64,000 nucleotides of DNA from Acuticoccus yangtzensis (lineage in GTDB: Bacteria; Pseudomonadota; Alphaproteobacteria; Rhizobiales; Amorphaceae): positions 1 through 64,000 of the forward strand of contig NZ_MJUX01000007.1 of assembly GCF_001927245.1 (NCBI RefSeq), given 5' to 3'. Positions 19,907-28,196 of the stretch are shown here, piece after piece. How positions within the stretch are numbered: the stretch's first letter is position 1; every line of letters begins with the position of its first letter. A program made the position numbers and the translations under genes. The notes beneath the pieces were generated by a model that worked only from the letters and a program-made list of their open reading frames with translations, was not told the DNA's origin and did no database searches.

Positions 19907-20256
19907 GCGGCGATCGGTCTCGCATCGGCGCGGCCCATGCCGCGCCGCATGATCGCGCGGCGCGCGCAGCGCCGCAGGGCGGCTCGACGAATGACGGCTC
20001 GGCGCCGGGAGCCTCCGCCGCCGTCCCTCCGGCCTTCGATGCGGCCGGATTCGACGCGGCCGCCTTCGCCGAGCCTGCCGCCTCTGCCGTGGGCCTCACG
20101 CTCGTCCCGGCGCACATGCCGGGCGTGGTGCGCTTCCTCGCCATCGCCGCGGAGATGGCCGCCACAGTGGACGCCGCCCCGCTCGACGAGAGGGCGCTCA
20201 CCCCCGCCCCCGTCTTCCGCCTGCCCGGCCCCTACGACAACGAGCCGTCCCGATGA
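19903..20256 (+). CDS. AtzG/HpxX-like small amidase partner (DUF4089)
   Basis: A 117-residue protein. The first ~45 residues are Ala/Gly-rich and probably disordered. Residues ~48-117 match the AtzG/HpxX pattern: a short helix, then VGLTLVPAHMPGVVRFLAIAA, a second helix with DAAPLDERAL, and an APVFRLP tail. AtzG is the GatC-like subunit that binds and stabilises the amidase AtzE. It overlaps the permease by 4 bases (ATGA) and the amidase by 4 bases, the arrangement expected of a complex made by coupled translation. The long N-terminal tail is unusual for the family. Confidence 0.75.
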   Translation: MSGDRSRIGAAHAAPHDRAARAAPQGGSTNDGSAPGASAAVPPAFDAAGFDAAAFAEPAASAVGLTLVPAHMPGVVRFLAIAAEMAATVDAAPLDERALTPAPVFRLPGPYDNEPSR

Positions 20257-21680
20257 GCCTCTCCCCCTTCGCCTCCGCCGCCGCCATCGCCCGTGCCGTC
20301 AATGCGGGCGAGACCACCGCGCGGGCCGTCACCGAGGCGGCGCTCGGCCACATCGCCGCCACCGATGAAAGCGTGAACGCCTTTTCCGCGGTGACCTCCG
20401 CGCGGGCGCTCGCGGCGGCCGATGCGGTGGACGCGGCGCGCGCGGCCGGGCGGACGGCCCCGCTCGCGGGTGTGCCCTTTGCGGTGAAGAACCTCTTCGA
20501 CCTTGCTGGCCACACCACCGTTGCGGGCGCGAAGATCACCGCGGCCGACGCCCCCGCCCGGCGCGATGCCGACCTCGTCACCGCCATGGAGGCGGCGGGC
20601 GCGGTCTGCGTCGGGGCGCTCCACATGGGCGAGTTCGCCTACGACTTCACCGGCGAGAACGACCATTACGGACCGTGCCGCAACCCGCACGACACCGCGC
20701 GCATGACCGGCGGGTCGTCGTCCGGCTGCGGCGGGGCGACCGCGGCGGGCATGGCACCGATCTCGCTCGGATCCGACACCAACGGGTCGCTGCGCGTCCC
20801 CGCCTCACTGTGCGGCATCTTCAGCCTGAAGCCGACCTATGGGCGCCTATCCCGCGGCGGGACCTACCCTTTCGTGGACAGCCTCGACCATCTCGGCCCC
20901 CTCGCCCGCACGGTGGAGGACCTGGCGCTCGCCTACGATGCGCTGATCACCGCCGACACAGCGCGCGACCACGGCGCGGCGCGGCACCCCGCGGCCCCGG
21001 CCGGCGACCTTTCCGGGCGCGCCCCGCGCGTCGGCATGCTGCGCGGCTGGTTCGAGGCGACCGCGTCCGACGAGGCGAACGAGCGGCGCGACCGCGCGGC
21101 CGCCGCCTTCGGAACACCCGCCGATGTCGAGATCGACGGCGCCGAGGCGGGGCGCGCCGCCGCCTACCTCATCACCAATTCCGAGAGCGCGGCGTTCCAC
21201 CTGCCGCGCCTGCGCACCGAAGCCGCCGCGTTCGACCCCGACACGCGCGACCGTTTCCTGGCCGGGGCGCTGCTGCCCGCGGCCTGGGTCGCACGGGCGC
21301 AGCGGGTGCGCTGGTGGTGGCTCGGCCAGGTGATGGCCGCCTTCGACGCGGCGGACGTCGACGTTCTGATGGTTCCCGCAACGCCCTTCACCGCCCCCGC
21401 CATCGGCCAGAAGACGTTGACGCTGGCGGGCCGCACGGTGCCGCTGCGCCCCAATCTCGGCCTTCTGGCGCAACCCTTCTCGTGCATCGGCCTGCCGGTC
21501 GTCACCGTGCCAGTGTTCGCGCCGGGGGAGATGCCCATCGGCATGCAGATCATCGCCCGGCCCTGGCAGGAGGCCACGGCCTTGCGCGCCGCAGCCCGGC
21601 TGGAGGCGGCGGGCTTTCGCGCTCACGCCCCGGCGCTCGCCGCCGCTACGGCCTCCGCGGCCGTTGCGCCCGCCACCTGA
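20253..21680 (+). CDS. Amidase, AtzE/HpxY-like
   Basis: A 475-residue amidase-signature enzyme. The Ser-cisSer-Lys triad is intact: Lys in GVPFAVKNLFDLAG, and the serines in TGGSSSGCGGATAAG and LGSDTNGSLRVPAS. AtzE deaminates 1-carboxybiuret to 1,3-dicarboxyurea and needs AtzG; HpxY is the analogue in oxalurate use. The AtzG-like gene directly upstream supports this subfamily over GatA or a general amidase. It ends 5 bases before the stop of the convergent LysR gene. Confidence 0.86.
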   Translation: MSLSPFASAAAIARAVNAGETTARAVTEAALGHIAATDESVNAFSAVTSARALAAADAVDAARAAGRTAPLAGVPFAVKNLFDLAGHTTVAGAKITAADAPARRDADLVTAMEAAGAVCVGALHMGEFAYDFTGENDHYGPCRNPHDTARMTGGSSSGCGGATAAGMAPISLGSDTNGSLRVPASLCGIFSLKPTYGRLSRGGTYPFVDSLDHLGPLARTVEDLALAYDALITADTARDHGAARHPAAPAGDLSGRAPRVGMLRGWFEATASDEANERRDRAAAAFGTPADVEIDGAEAGRAAAYLITNSESAAFHLPRLRTEAAAFDPDTRDRFLAGALLPAAWVARAQRVRWWWLGQVMAAFDAADVDVLMVPATPFTAPAIGQKTLTLAGRTVPLRPNLGLLAQPFSCIGLPVVTVPVFAPGEMPIGMQIIARPWQEATALRAAARLEAAGFRAHAPALAAATASAAVAPAT

Positions 21681-21684
21681 GCGA

Positions 21685-22617
21685 TCAACGCGGCGAGGTG
21701 GTGCCTTCGAGAAGGTTCGCCTCCATCGCCGCCAGCGCTGTCGTCAACTGCAGCGCGAACCGCGCGGAGGCGACGGGAAGAACGCGCCGGCGCATCTGGC
21801 CGAGCAGCAGGTGCCCCGCCGCCACGTCGCGCTGGCTGACCGGGCGGATGGCGAGGTCGCCCACATCGTCCGGCTTCAGGCCGATGGGAATCTGGAAGCC
21901 CACCGCCCCTTCCTCGCGCACATAGTGGCGCGCCAGCTCGAAGCTGTCGCACTCCAACACGGGCTTCAGCCCCTCCGACATGCGGTGCGTGGCAAGGTCC
22001 AGAAGATGGCGCACCCCGATCGGCGCCGTCGGCACCACGTGCGGCACGGCGAGGCAATCGCGCAGCCGCACCTCGGGCTTGGCGGCCAGCGGGTGGTCCT
22101 TCGCCATCATCGCGTAGACCGGCTGCGGGATGCTCGCCAGAACCTCGAAATCGACCATGTACATCGGCTCGAAGACCAGGGCGAGGTCGGTGGAGAAGTT
22201 CACCAATTCCCGCTCCGCCGCCGCCCTGTCCCGCACATAGACCGCGAACGACACACCCGGATGCTCCGCCCGGTAGCGGGCGATCTCGCGCGGCAGAAAG
22301 TAGGGTTGCAGCGCCTGGCTGCAGGCGATCGACACGTGGCCGCGCCGGACGCCCGAAAGGTCGGCCACCTGACGCTGCACGCGGTCGAAGTCGGACCGCT
22401 GCATCCGGTAATGCTGCACCAGGAGTTCGCCCGCCGCATTCAGCCTCACCCCGCGCGGAAGCCGCTCGAACACCTGCGCGCCGAACTCGTCCTCGAACCG
22501 CTGGATGCGCCGGTTGAGCGCCGACGAGGTGATGTTGAGGTCGTCCGCCGCTTTGCGGATCGACCCCGCCCGCGCGACGTCCTCGATCAGCTTCAACGTC
22601 TCCAGATGCCGCGCCAT
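21685..22617 (-). CDS. LysR-family regulator (paralogue of the one at 15870)
   Basis: A 310-residue LysR regulator with an N-terminal helix-turn-helix (AGSIRKAADDLNITSSALNRR) and an effector domain (GHVSIACSQALQPYFLPREI). Near-identical blocks (FERLPRGVRLNAAGEL, VPTAPIGVRHLLDL, GHLLLGQ) show recent shared ancestry with 15870-16784. It is divergent from the ABC importer operon, which it probably controls. GGGAGG lies before the ATG at 22617; the open frame beyond to 22683 has no start signal. Confidence 0.88.
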   Translation of the reverse strand: MARHLETLKLIEDVARAGSIRKAADDLNITSSALNRRIQRFEDEFGAQVFERLPRGVRLNAAGELLVQHYRMQRSDFDRVQRQVADLSGVRRGHVSIACSQALQPYFLPREIARYRAEHPGVSFAVYVRDRAAAERELVNFSTDLALVFEPMYMVDFEVLASIPQPVYAMMAKDHPLAAKPEVRLRDCLAVPHVVPTAPIGVRHLLDLATHRMSEGLKPVLECDSFELARHYVREEGAVGFQIPIGLKPDDVGDLAIRPVSQRDVAAGHLLLGQMRRRVLPVASARFALQLTTALAAMEANLLEGTTSPR

Positions 22618-22646
22618 CCCCCGCCTCCCGTGCCACGATCCGACCG

Positions 22647-22699
22647 CTGCATTCAATGAAGCGGAACAGTGAAAAACTAGCAATGGATTGCAGCGGAAC
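22647..22699. promoter_or_regulatory. Likely LysR binding region between lysR and the ABC operon
   Basis: An imperfect inverted repeat, GCTGCATTCAATG ... CAATGGATTGCAGC, encloses two copies of AGCGGAAC (22660-22667 and 22692-22699). It lies in the 153-base divergent gap, which is AT-richer than its surroundings. The placement suits a LysR autoregulatory and activation site; this is inferred from pattern only. Confidence 0.35.
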
Positions 22700-22770
22700 T
22701 TTCAGGCAGCCTCACTTCACACCACCCGACACGTCCGACCCACCGAAACATTCATCCGAGGAGCCGCGCG

Positions 22771-24381
22771 ATGATCTCGAGACGTTCCATCCTGAAAGGC
22801 GCCGGTGCCGGCCTTGCCGTCACGTCGCTTCCGTTCGCTTCGGTCCTGAACGCAAAGGCCGCATCGGGCGACGTGCTGGTCGCCGTGCACGGCGCCACCA
22901 TCAACTCGCTCGACCTGCACCGCACCGGCACCAACCGGCCGAGCTATCAGGTCGCGGTCAACTGCTACGACCGCCTCGTCTCCTTCGGCATCAAGACGCT
23001 GGAGGACGGCTCGCTCTCCTACGACTATGCGACGATCCAGCCCGATATCGCGAAATCCTGGCAGGTGTCCGACGACGGCACGGTCCTGACCTTCACCCTG
23101 CGCGACGACGTGACGTTCCAGGACGGCACCCCCGTGACGGCCGAGGACGTGAAGTGGTCCTTCGATCGCGCGGTGACGGTCGGCGGCTTCCCCACGGTGC
23201 AGATGAAGGCCGGCGGGCTGGAGCGGCCGGACCAGTTCGAGGCGGTGGACGCCACCACCTTCGTCATCACCCTCGACAAGCCGTCCAAGCTGGCGCTGCC
23301 GGACCTTGCGGTGCCGGTGCCGTTCATCCTCAACTCCAAGGTGGCCAAGGCGAACGCCACCGAGGCGGACCCGTGGGCGATGGAGTACGTCCACAAGAAC
23401 ACCATCGGCTCGGGCGCCTTCAAGGTGATCCGCTGGGACCAGGGCCAGCAGCTCGTCTATGAGCGCAATGACAATTGGCACGGTGAGCTTCCGGGCGTGA
23501 AGCGCCTCATCCTGCGCGATGTGCCGAGCCCGGCGACGCGCCGCGCCCTGATCGAGCGCGGCGACGTTCAGCTTTCCTTCGACATCCCCAACAAGGATGC
23601 CAAGGAGCTCGCCGACGCGGGCGTCACCGTCTATTCCACGCCGATCGAGAACGCGATCCAGGTGGTCGGCCTCAACACCAACTTCGAGCCCTTCACCGAC
23701 CCCGACGTGCGCAAGGCGATCGCCTACGCCATCCCCTACGAGGAGATCTTCCAGACCGCCGCCTACGGGCGCGGCAACAAGATGTGGGGCGGCCCCGAGA
23801 CCGCGACGGACCCCGTGTGGCCGCAACCCTCGCCCTACTTCACCGATCTCGACAAGGCACGCGAGCACCTCGCCAAGTCCGCCTACGCTGACGGGTTCGA
23901 CGTGCCCTTCTCCATCGACCTCGACCAGAGCGACTGGATGGAGCCGACCGCGATCCTGATCATCGAGGCGCTCGCCAAGATCGGCATCACCTCCACCCTG
24001 GAGAAGATCCCCGGCGCCAACTGGCGCACCGCCTCGCTGGTGGAAAAGCGCCTGCCGCTGCACCTGGAGAACTTCGGCGGCTGGCTGAACTACCCGGACT
24101 ATTACTTCTTCTGGGCCTACCAGGACGGGCACCTCTTCAACTCGTCCAACTACCGCAACGACGAGATGGAAGCCCTGGTCGACAACGCGCTGCACATGGA
24201 GACCGACAATCCGGAGTGGGCGCCCGCGATCATGCGCATGATCGAGATTGCCTACGAGGATCTGCCGCGCATCCCGCTGTGGCAGCCGGCGCTCAACGTC
24301 GCCTCCAACGGTGCGGACGGTTACGCCTACTGGTTCCACCGCCAGCTCGACGCCCGCACCCTCGGCCCGGCGAGCTCGTGA
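22771..24381 (+). CDS. ABC transporter substrate-binding protein, family 5, Tat-exported
   Basis: A 536-residue periplasmic solute-binding protein of the DppA/OppA/NikA type. The N-terminus carries a twin-arginine signal (SRRSILKG, then a weakly hydrophobic stretch ending near ASVLNAKA). The mature part shows AKSWQVSDDGTVLTFTLRDDV and FQDGTPVTAEDVKWSFDRAV, typical of the family. Members bind peptides, nickel chelates, opines or amide-like solutes. GAGGAG lies 7 bases upstream. It heads the operon 22771-29999, ending in an allophanate hydrolase, so the ligand may be a ureide or N-rich compound. Confidence 0.92.
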   Translation: MISRRSILKGAGAGLAVTSLPFASVLNAKAASGDVLVAVHGATINSLDLHRTGTNRPSYQVAVNCYDRLVSFGIKTLEDGSLSYDYATIQPDIAKSWQVSDDGTVLTFTLRDDVTFQDGTPVTAEDVKWSFDRAVTVGGFPTVQMKAGGLERPDQFEAVDATTFVITLDKPSKLALPDLAVPVPFILNSKVAKANATEADPWAMEYVHKNTIGSGAFKVIRWDQGQQLVYERNDNWHGELPGVKRLILRDVPSPATRRALIERGDVQLSFDIPNKDAKELADAGVTVYSTPIENAIQVVGLNTNFEPFTDPDVRKAIAYAIPYEEIFQTAAYGRGNKMWGGPETATDPVWPQPSPYFTDLDKAREHLAKSAYADGFDVPFSIDLDQSDWMEPTAILIIEALAKIGITSTLEKIPGANWRTASLVEKRLPLHLENFGGWLNYPDYYFFWAYQDGHLFNSSNYRNDEMEALVDNALHMETDNPEWAPAIMRMIEIAYEDLPRIPLWQPALNVASNGADGYAYWFHRQLDARTLGPASS

Positions 24382-24382
24382 G

Positions 24383-25405
24383 ATGGAGCGGCTGAAACCC
24401 ATCCTGACGCGGATCGCCCAGGCGATCCCCGTGGTCGTCGGCGTGGTGGTCATCAGCTTCGTGCTAACCCGCGCTCTGCCGGGCGACCCTGCGGTCTTCT
24501 TCGCCGGGGCCGCCGCGGATGCGGCGTCCATCGAACAGGTGCGCAGCGAGCTGGGTCTCGATCAGCCGCTCCCCGTCCAGTTCCTGTACTATGTGCAGGA
24601 CCTCGCTTCGGGCGATCTCGGCAACTCGGTGTCGACGGGTCAGCCCGTCGCCACCGACCTCGCCCGGCGCCTGCCCGCCTCGCTGGAACTCACGCTGGCG
24701 GCGCTGCTGCTGTCCTGCAGCATCGCCGTGCCGCTCGGCGTCCTGGCGGCGACGCGGCCCGGCTCGTGGGTCGACCACGTCTGCCGCGTGCTGGTGACGA
24801 CAGGTGTGTCGATGCCGACCTTCTTTACCGGCATCCTCCTCATCTACGTCTTCTATTATCTCCTCGGCTGGGCCCCCTCGCCGCTCGGCCGGCTCGACTT
24901 CATGTACATCGAGCCGGACCGCGTGACCGGCTTCTTCCTGATCGACGCCGCCTTGGTGGGCGATTGGGAGACCTGGCTCGCCGCGCTGAAACAGTTGGCG
25001 CTGCCGGCGATCACCCTCGCCCTCTTCACCATGGCCCCCATCGCGCGAATGACGCGTGCGGCAATGCTGGCGGCACTGTCGTCGGACTTCATCCGCACCG
25101 CCCGGGCGGCGGGGCTGACGCGGCGCAAGATCCTCTACGGCTATGCGCTACGTAACGCTCTGCTGCCGGTCGTCACCACGCTCGGCATGGTCTTCTCCTT
25201 CACGCTCGGCGCCAACGTCTTGGTGGAGAAGGTGTTCGCCTGGCCCGGCATCGGCTCCTACGCGGTCGAGGCGCTGGTGGCGTCCGACTATGCCGCCGTG
25301 CAGGGCTTCGTGCTGGCCATGGCGCTGTTGTTCGTCGCCCTCAACCTCGTGATCGACATCGCCTACGCCGCGATCGATCCGCGCATCGGGTTCGAAAGCC
25401 AATGA
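24383..25405 (+). CDS. ABC transporter permease, DppB type
   Basis: A 340-residue inner-membrane permease. It has an N-terminal helix (IPVVVGVVVISFVLTRALPGDPA), then the binding-protein-dependent transport domain with about six helices. The EAA loop for ATPase contact is near FIRTARAAGLTRRKILYGYA. The ATG at 24383 comes one base after the binding-protein stop. The longer frame from 24248 overlaps that gene. It pairs with the DppC-type permease, overlapping it by 4 bases. Confidence 0.93.
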   Translation: MERLKPILTRIAQAIPVVVGVVVISFVLTRALPGDPAVFFAGAAADAASIEQVRSELGLDQPLPVQFLYYVQDLASGDLGNSVSTGQPVATDLARRLPASLELTLAALLLSCSIAVPLGVLAATRPGSWVDHVCRVLVTTGVSMPTFFTGILLIYVFYYLLGWAPSPLGRLDFMYIEPDRVTGFFLIDAALVGDWETWLAALKQLALPAITLALFTMAPIARMTRAAMLAALSSDFIRTARAAGLTRRKILYGYALRNALLPVVTTLGMVFSFTLGANVLVEKVFAWPGIGSYAVEALVASDYAAVQGFVLAMALLFVALNLVIDIAYAAIDPRIGFESQ

Positions 25406-26280
25406 GCACCGCAGCCGCCGCCCCCGCCGCGCCGCGCCAGTCGACGCTCGGCCACATCGCCTACGTCCTGAAGGACAACCCGGTGACGATGCTGGCCTTC
25501 GCGATGTTCGCGGTGATCATCCTCACCGCCTTTATCGGCCCGCTGATCGCGCCTTACGACCCGCTCGCCTCGAACGCCGCGCGCGCACTGGAGGCACCGT
25601 CCTGGGATCACTGGTTCGGCACCGACAATCTCGGCCGCGACGTGTTCAGCCGCGTCCTCGTCGCCACCCGGCTCGACCTTACGATCTCGGTCGCCGCCGT
25701 CGCCCTCTCCTTCATCGCCGGGTCCGTTCTGGGCGCCGCCGCGGGCTACTGGGGCGGATGGCTGGATGCGGCCCTGTCGCGCATCCTCGACACCATCATG
25801 GCCTTCCCGCTCTTCGTCCTCGCCATGGGCATCGTGGCCGCGATGGGCAACACGATCGAGAACATCATCTACGCCACCGCCGTCATCAACCTGCCCTTCT
25901 ATGCGCGGCTGGTGCGGGCCGAGGTGAACATCCGCCGGAATGCCGGCTTTGCGCAGGCGGCCAAGCTGTCCGGCAATTCCGACGTGCGGGTGCTGGCGCT
26001 GCACATCTTCCCCAACGCGCTGCCGCCGATGATGGTGCAGATCTCGCTCAATCTCGGCTGGGCGATCCTCAACGCGGCGGGGCTCTCCTTCATCGGCCTC
26101 GGCGTGCGCCCGCCGACGCCCGAATGGGGCATCATGGTCGCCGAGGGCGCCAACTTCATCGTCTCCGGCGAATGGTGGCTGGCCTTCTTCCCCGGCATGG
26201 CCCTCGTCCTCGCCGTCTTCACCTTCAACCTCCTCGGCGACGGTCTGCGCGACATGGTCGACCCGCGGAGGCGCACGTGA
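25402..26280 (+). CDS. ABC transporter permease, DppC type
   Basis: A 292-residue inner-membrane permease with the characteristic N-terminal segment (PVTMLAFAMFAVIILTAFIGPLIAPYDP). It also has the extracytoplasmic marker WFGTDNLGRDVFSRV and an EAA loop (RNAGFAQAAKLSGNSDVRVL). It starts inside the stop of the previous permease gene (ATGA). The next gene of the same transporter follows only after a 280-base hairpin-rich gap. Confidence 0.94.
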   Translation: MSTAAAAPAAPRQSTLGHIAYVLKDNPVTMLAFAMFAVIILTAFIGPLIAPYDPLASNAARALEAPSWDHWFGTDNLGRDVFSRVLVATRLDLTISVAAVALSFIAGSVLGAAAGYWGGWLDAALSRILDTIMAFPLFVLAMGIVAAMGNTIENIIYATAVINLPFYARLVRAEVNIRRNAGFAQAAKLSGNSDVRVLALHIFPNALPPMMVQISLNLGWAILNAAGLSFIGLGVRPPTPEWGIMVAEGANFIVSGEWWLAFFPGMALVLAVFTFNLLGDGLRDMVDPRRRT

Positions 26281-26560
26281 GAATGCGGTCGGCGCTCTGC
26301 GCCGGCTCTCGTGGCGCTGGTCGCGGCTGGCGCCGCGACGGGCGAGGGTGTTCCCCCTCGCGCTCCCCCGGTTCGCCACCCGGCAGGGGTTGGGGTCAGA
26401 CGACCGCTGCGCGGTCCTCCGCCACCAACCCCGCGATCCAGCCTGTTCCGGGCTCCGACCGCGTCAAGGGTGAAGGCTTCGCCCGCCGCTGCGCGGCGCC
26501 CTTGACCCGGCCGGATCCCTCGAGCGCCCCCCTCCTCACCAGCATCAGGAGCGCGTTTCC
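26281..26560. repeat. Hairpin-rich palindromic element inside the ABC operon
   Basis: The 280 bases between dppC-type and ATPase genes hold several dyads. The first is GCGAGGG/CCCTCGC (26342-26361). The second is an 8-bp outer stem GGGGTTGG/CCAACCCC (26386-26393, 26425-26432) around the inner hairpin GACCGC-TGC-GCGGTC (26402-26416). The third is an 8-bp outer stem GTCAAGGG/CCCTTGAC (26463-26470, 26499-26506) around GAAGGCTTC and CGCCGC-TGC-GCGGCG (26484-26498). The last two modules share the core CCGCTGCGCGG. It looks like a non-coding interspersed palindromic element; it may affect mRNA stability or reduce downstream expression. No gene is evident. Confidence 0.55.
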
Positions 26561-28192
26561 ATGCTGACGATCAAGGACCTCAACGTCGCCTTCCGGACCC
26601 GGCGCGGCATCGTGGATGCCGTGAAGGGCATCTCGCTGGAGCTCGGCACCGGCGAGACGCTCGGCATCGTCGGCGAGTCGGGCTCGGGCAAATCCGTCAC
26701 CTCCTACGCGTTGATGCGGATTTTGGACGCGGGCGGCACCATCAAGGCCGCCGACGTCACCTATTCGGGCATCGACCTCGCCAAGGCGACCGAGCGGCAG
26801 ATGGGCGACATTCGGGGCCGGGAGATCTCGATGATCTTCCAGAACCCGCGCGCCGCGCTGAACCCGATCCGCAAGGTCGGCCACCAGATCGAGGACGTTC
26901 TGCGCCGCCACAACCGCGCCACCCGGTCCGACGCCAAGGCCAAAGCGATCGAGGCCATGGAGGCGGTGAAGATCCGCGACGCCGCCAGCCGCTACGAGGC
27001 CTACCCGTTCGAATTGTCGGGCGGCATGTGCCAGCGCATCGTCATCGCCATCGCCCTCGCCTGCGATCCGCGCCTGTTGATCGCCGACGAGCCCACGACG
27101 GGCCTCGACATCACCACCCAGAAGGCGGTGATGGACCTCGTCGCCGAGCTGATCCGCGACCGCGGCATGAGCGCCATCGTCATCACCCACGACCTCGGCC
27201 TCGCGGCGCAATATTGCGACCGCATCGCGGTGATGAAGGACGGAGTGATCGTCGAGACCGGCCCCTCGGCGGAGGTGTTCGGCGCGCCCAAGCATGCCTA
27301 TACGCAGCGCCTTGTGGACGCGACGCCGCGCCTTGGCGCCACCACCCGCAGCCTGCTGCCGGCCGAGGCGCGCACGCCCGAGCCGCTGCACCGCCCGTCC
27401 GACACGCCGCTTCTGGAGGTGAAGAGCCTGGTGAAGACCTTCGCCGGCAAGTCAGGCCCGGTGCAGGCGGTGAAGGGTATCTCCTTCATGGTGCGCGAGG
27501 GGGAGACGGTCGGCCTCGTCGGCGAATCCGGCTGCGGCAAGTCCACCACGTCATCCATGGTGGTGCGGCTGATGGATCCGACGTCGGGTCAGATCCTGTT
27601 CGCGGGCGAGGACCTCGCCAAGGCGCCCGCCGCCGGGTTCGCCAAGGATCCGCGGCGGTCCAAGATCCAGATGGTATTTCAGGACGCCACCGACAGCCTG
27701 AACCCGCGCCACACCGCCGCCCGCGCAATCGAGGAACCGCTGCGCCAGATGACGCGGGATGGCGGCAAGGCCCGGCGCGAGAGGGTGCGCGACCTCGCCC
27801 ACCTCGTCGGCCTGCCTCAACACCTCCTCGATCGCTTCCCGCACCAGCTTTCCGGCGGGCAGAAGGCGCGCGTCGGCATCGCCCGCGCCATCGCCGTGGA
27901 CCCGCGCTTCCTCATCCTGGACGAACCCACCGCCGCGCTCGACGTGTCGATCCAGGCGGTCGTCCTCAACCTTCTCGTCGACCTCAGAAGCCGCCTCAAC
28001 ATGAGCTATCTCTTCGTCAGCCACGACCTCAACGTCGTGCGCCTGCTGTGCGACCACGTGGTGGTGATGCAGAACGGCGCCATCGTGGAATCGGGTCCCG
28101 TCGCCACGGTGATGGACGCGCCCACCAATCCCTACACCGCCTCCCTGATCGACGCCGCGCCGCAGCCGCCGGTGCGCCAGCTTGCGGCCTGA
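26561..28192 (+). CDS. ABC transporter ATP-binding protein, fused DppD-DppF type
   Basis: A 543-residue protein with two ATPase domains. The first (about 1-260) has Walker A GESGSGKS, signature LSGGM and Walker B LLIADEP. The second (about 285-535) has GESGCGKST, LSGGQK and LILDEP. The oligopeptide-type C-terminal segments are present in both. The fusion replaces the usual separate D and F subunits and powers the two permeases upstream. AGGAG stands 9 bases before the ATG. Confidence 0.94.
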   Translation: MLTIKDLNVAFRTRRGIVDAVKGISLELGTGETLGIVGESGSGKSVTSYALMRILDAGGTIKAADVTYSGIDLAKATERQMGDIRGREISMIFQNPRAALNPIRKVGHQIEDVLRRHNRATRSDAKAKAIEAMEAVKIRDAASRYEAYPFELSGGMCQRIVIAIALACDPRLLIADEPTTGLDITTQKAVMDLVAELIRDRGMSAIVITHDLGLAAQYCDRIAVMKDGVIVETGPSAEVFGAPKHAYTQRLVDATPRLGATTRSLLPAEARTPEPLHRPSDTPLLEVKSLVKTFAGKSGPVQAVKGISFMVREGETVGLVGESGCGKSTTSSMVVRLMDPTSGQILFAGEDLAKAPAAGFAKDPRRSKIQMVFQDATDSLNPRHTAARAIEEPLRQMTRDGGKARRERVRDLAHLVGLPQHLLDRFPHQLSGGQKARVGIARAIAVDPRFLILDEPTAALDVSIQAVVLNLLVDLRSRLNMSYLFVSHDLNVVRLLCDHVVVMQNGAIVESGPVATVMDAPTNPYTASLIDAAPQPPVRQLAA

Positions 28193-28196
28193 CCTC

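Noticed and set aside
22717-24531. A 604-residue minus-strand frame
   Set aside because: It is antisense to the Tat-exported binding protein, with no recognisable motif.
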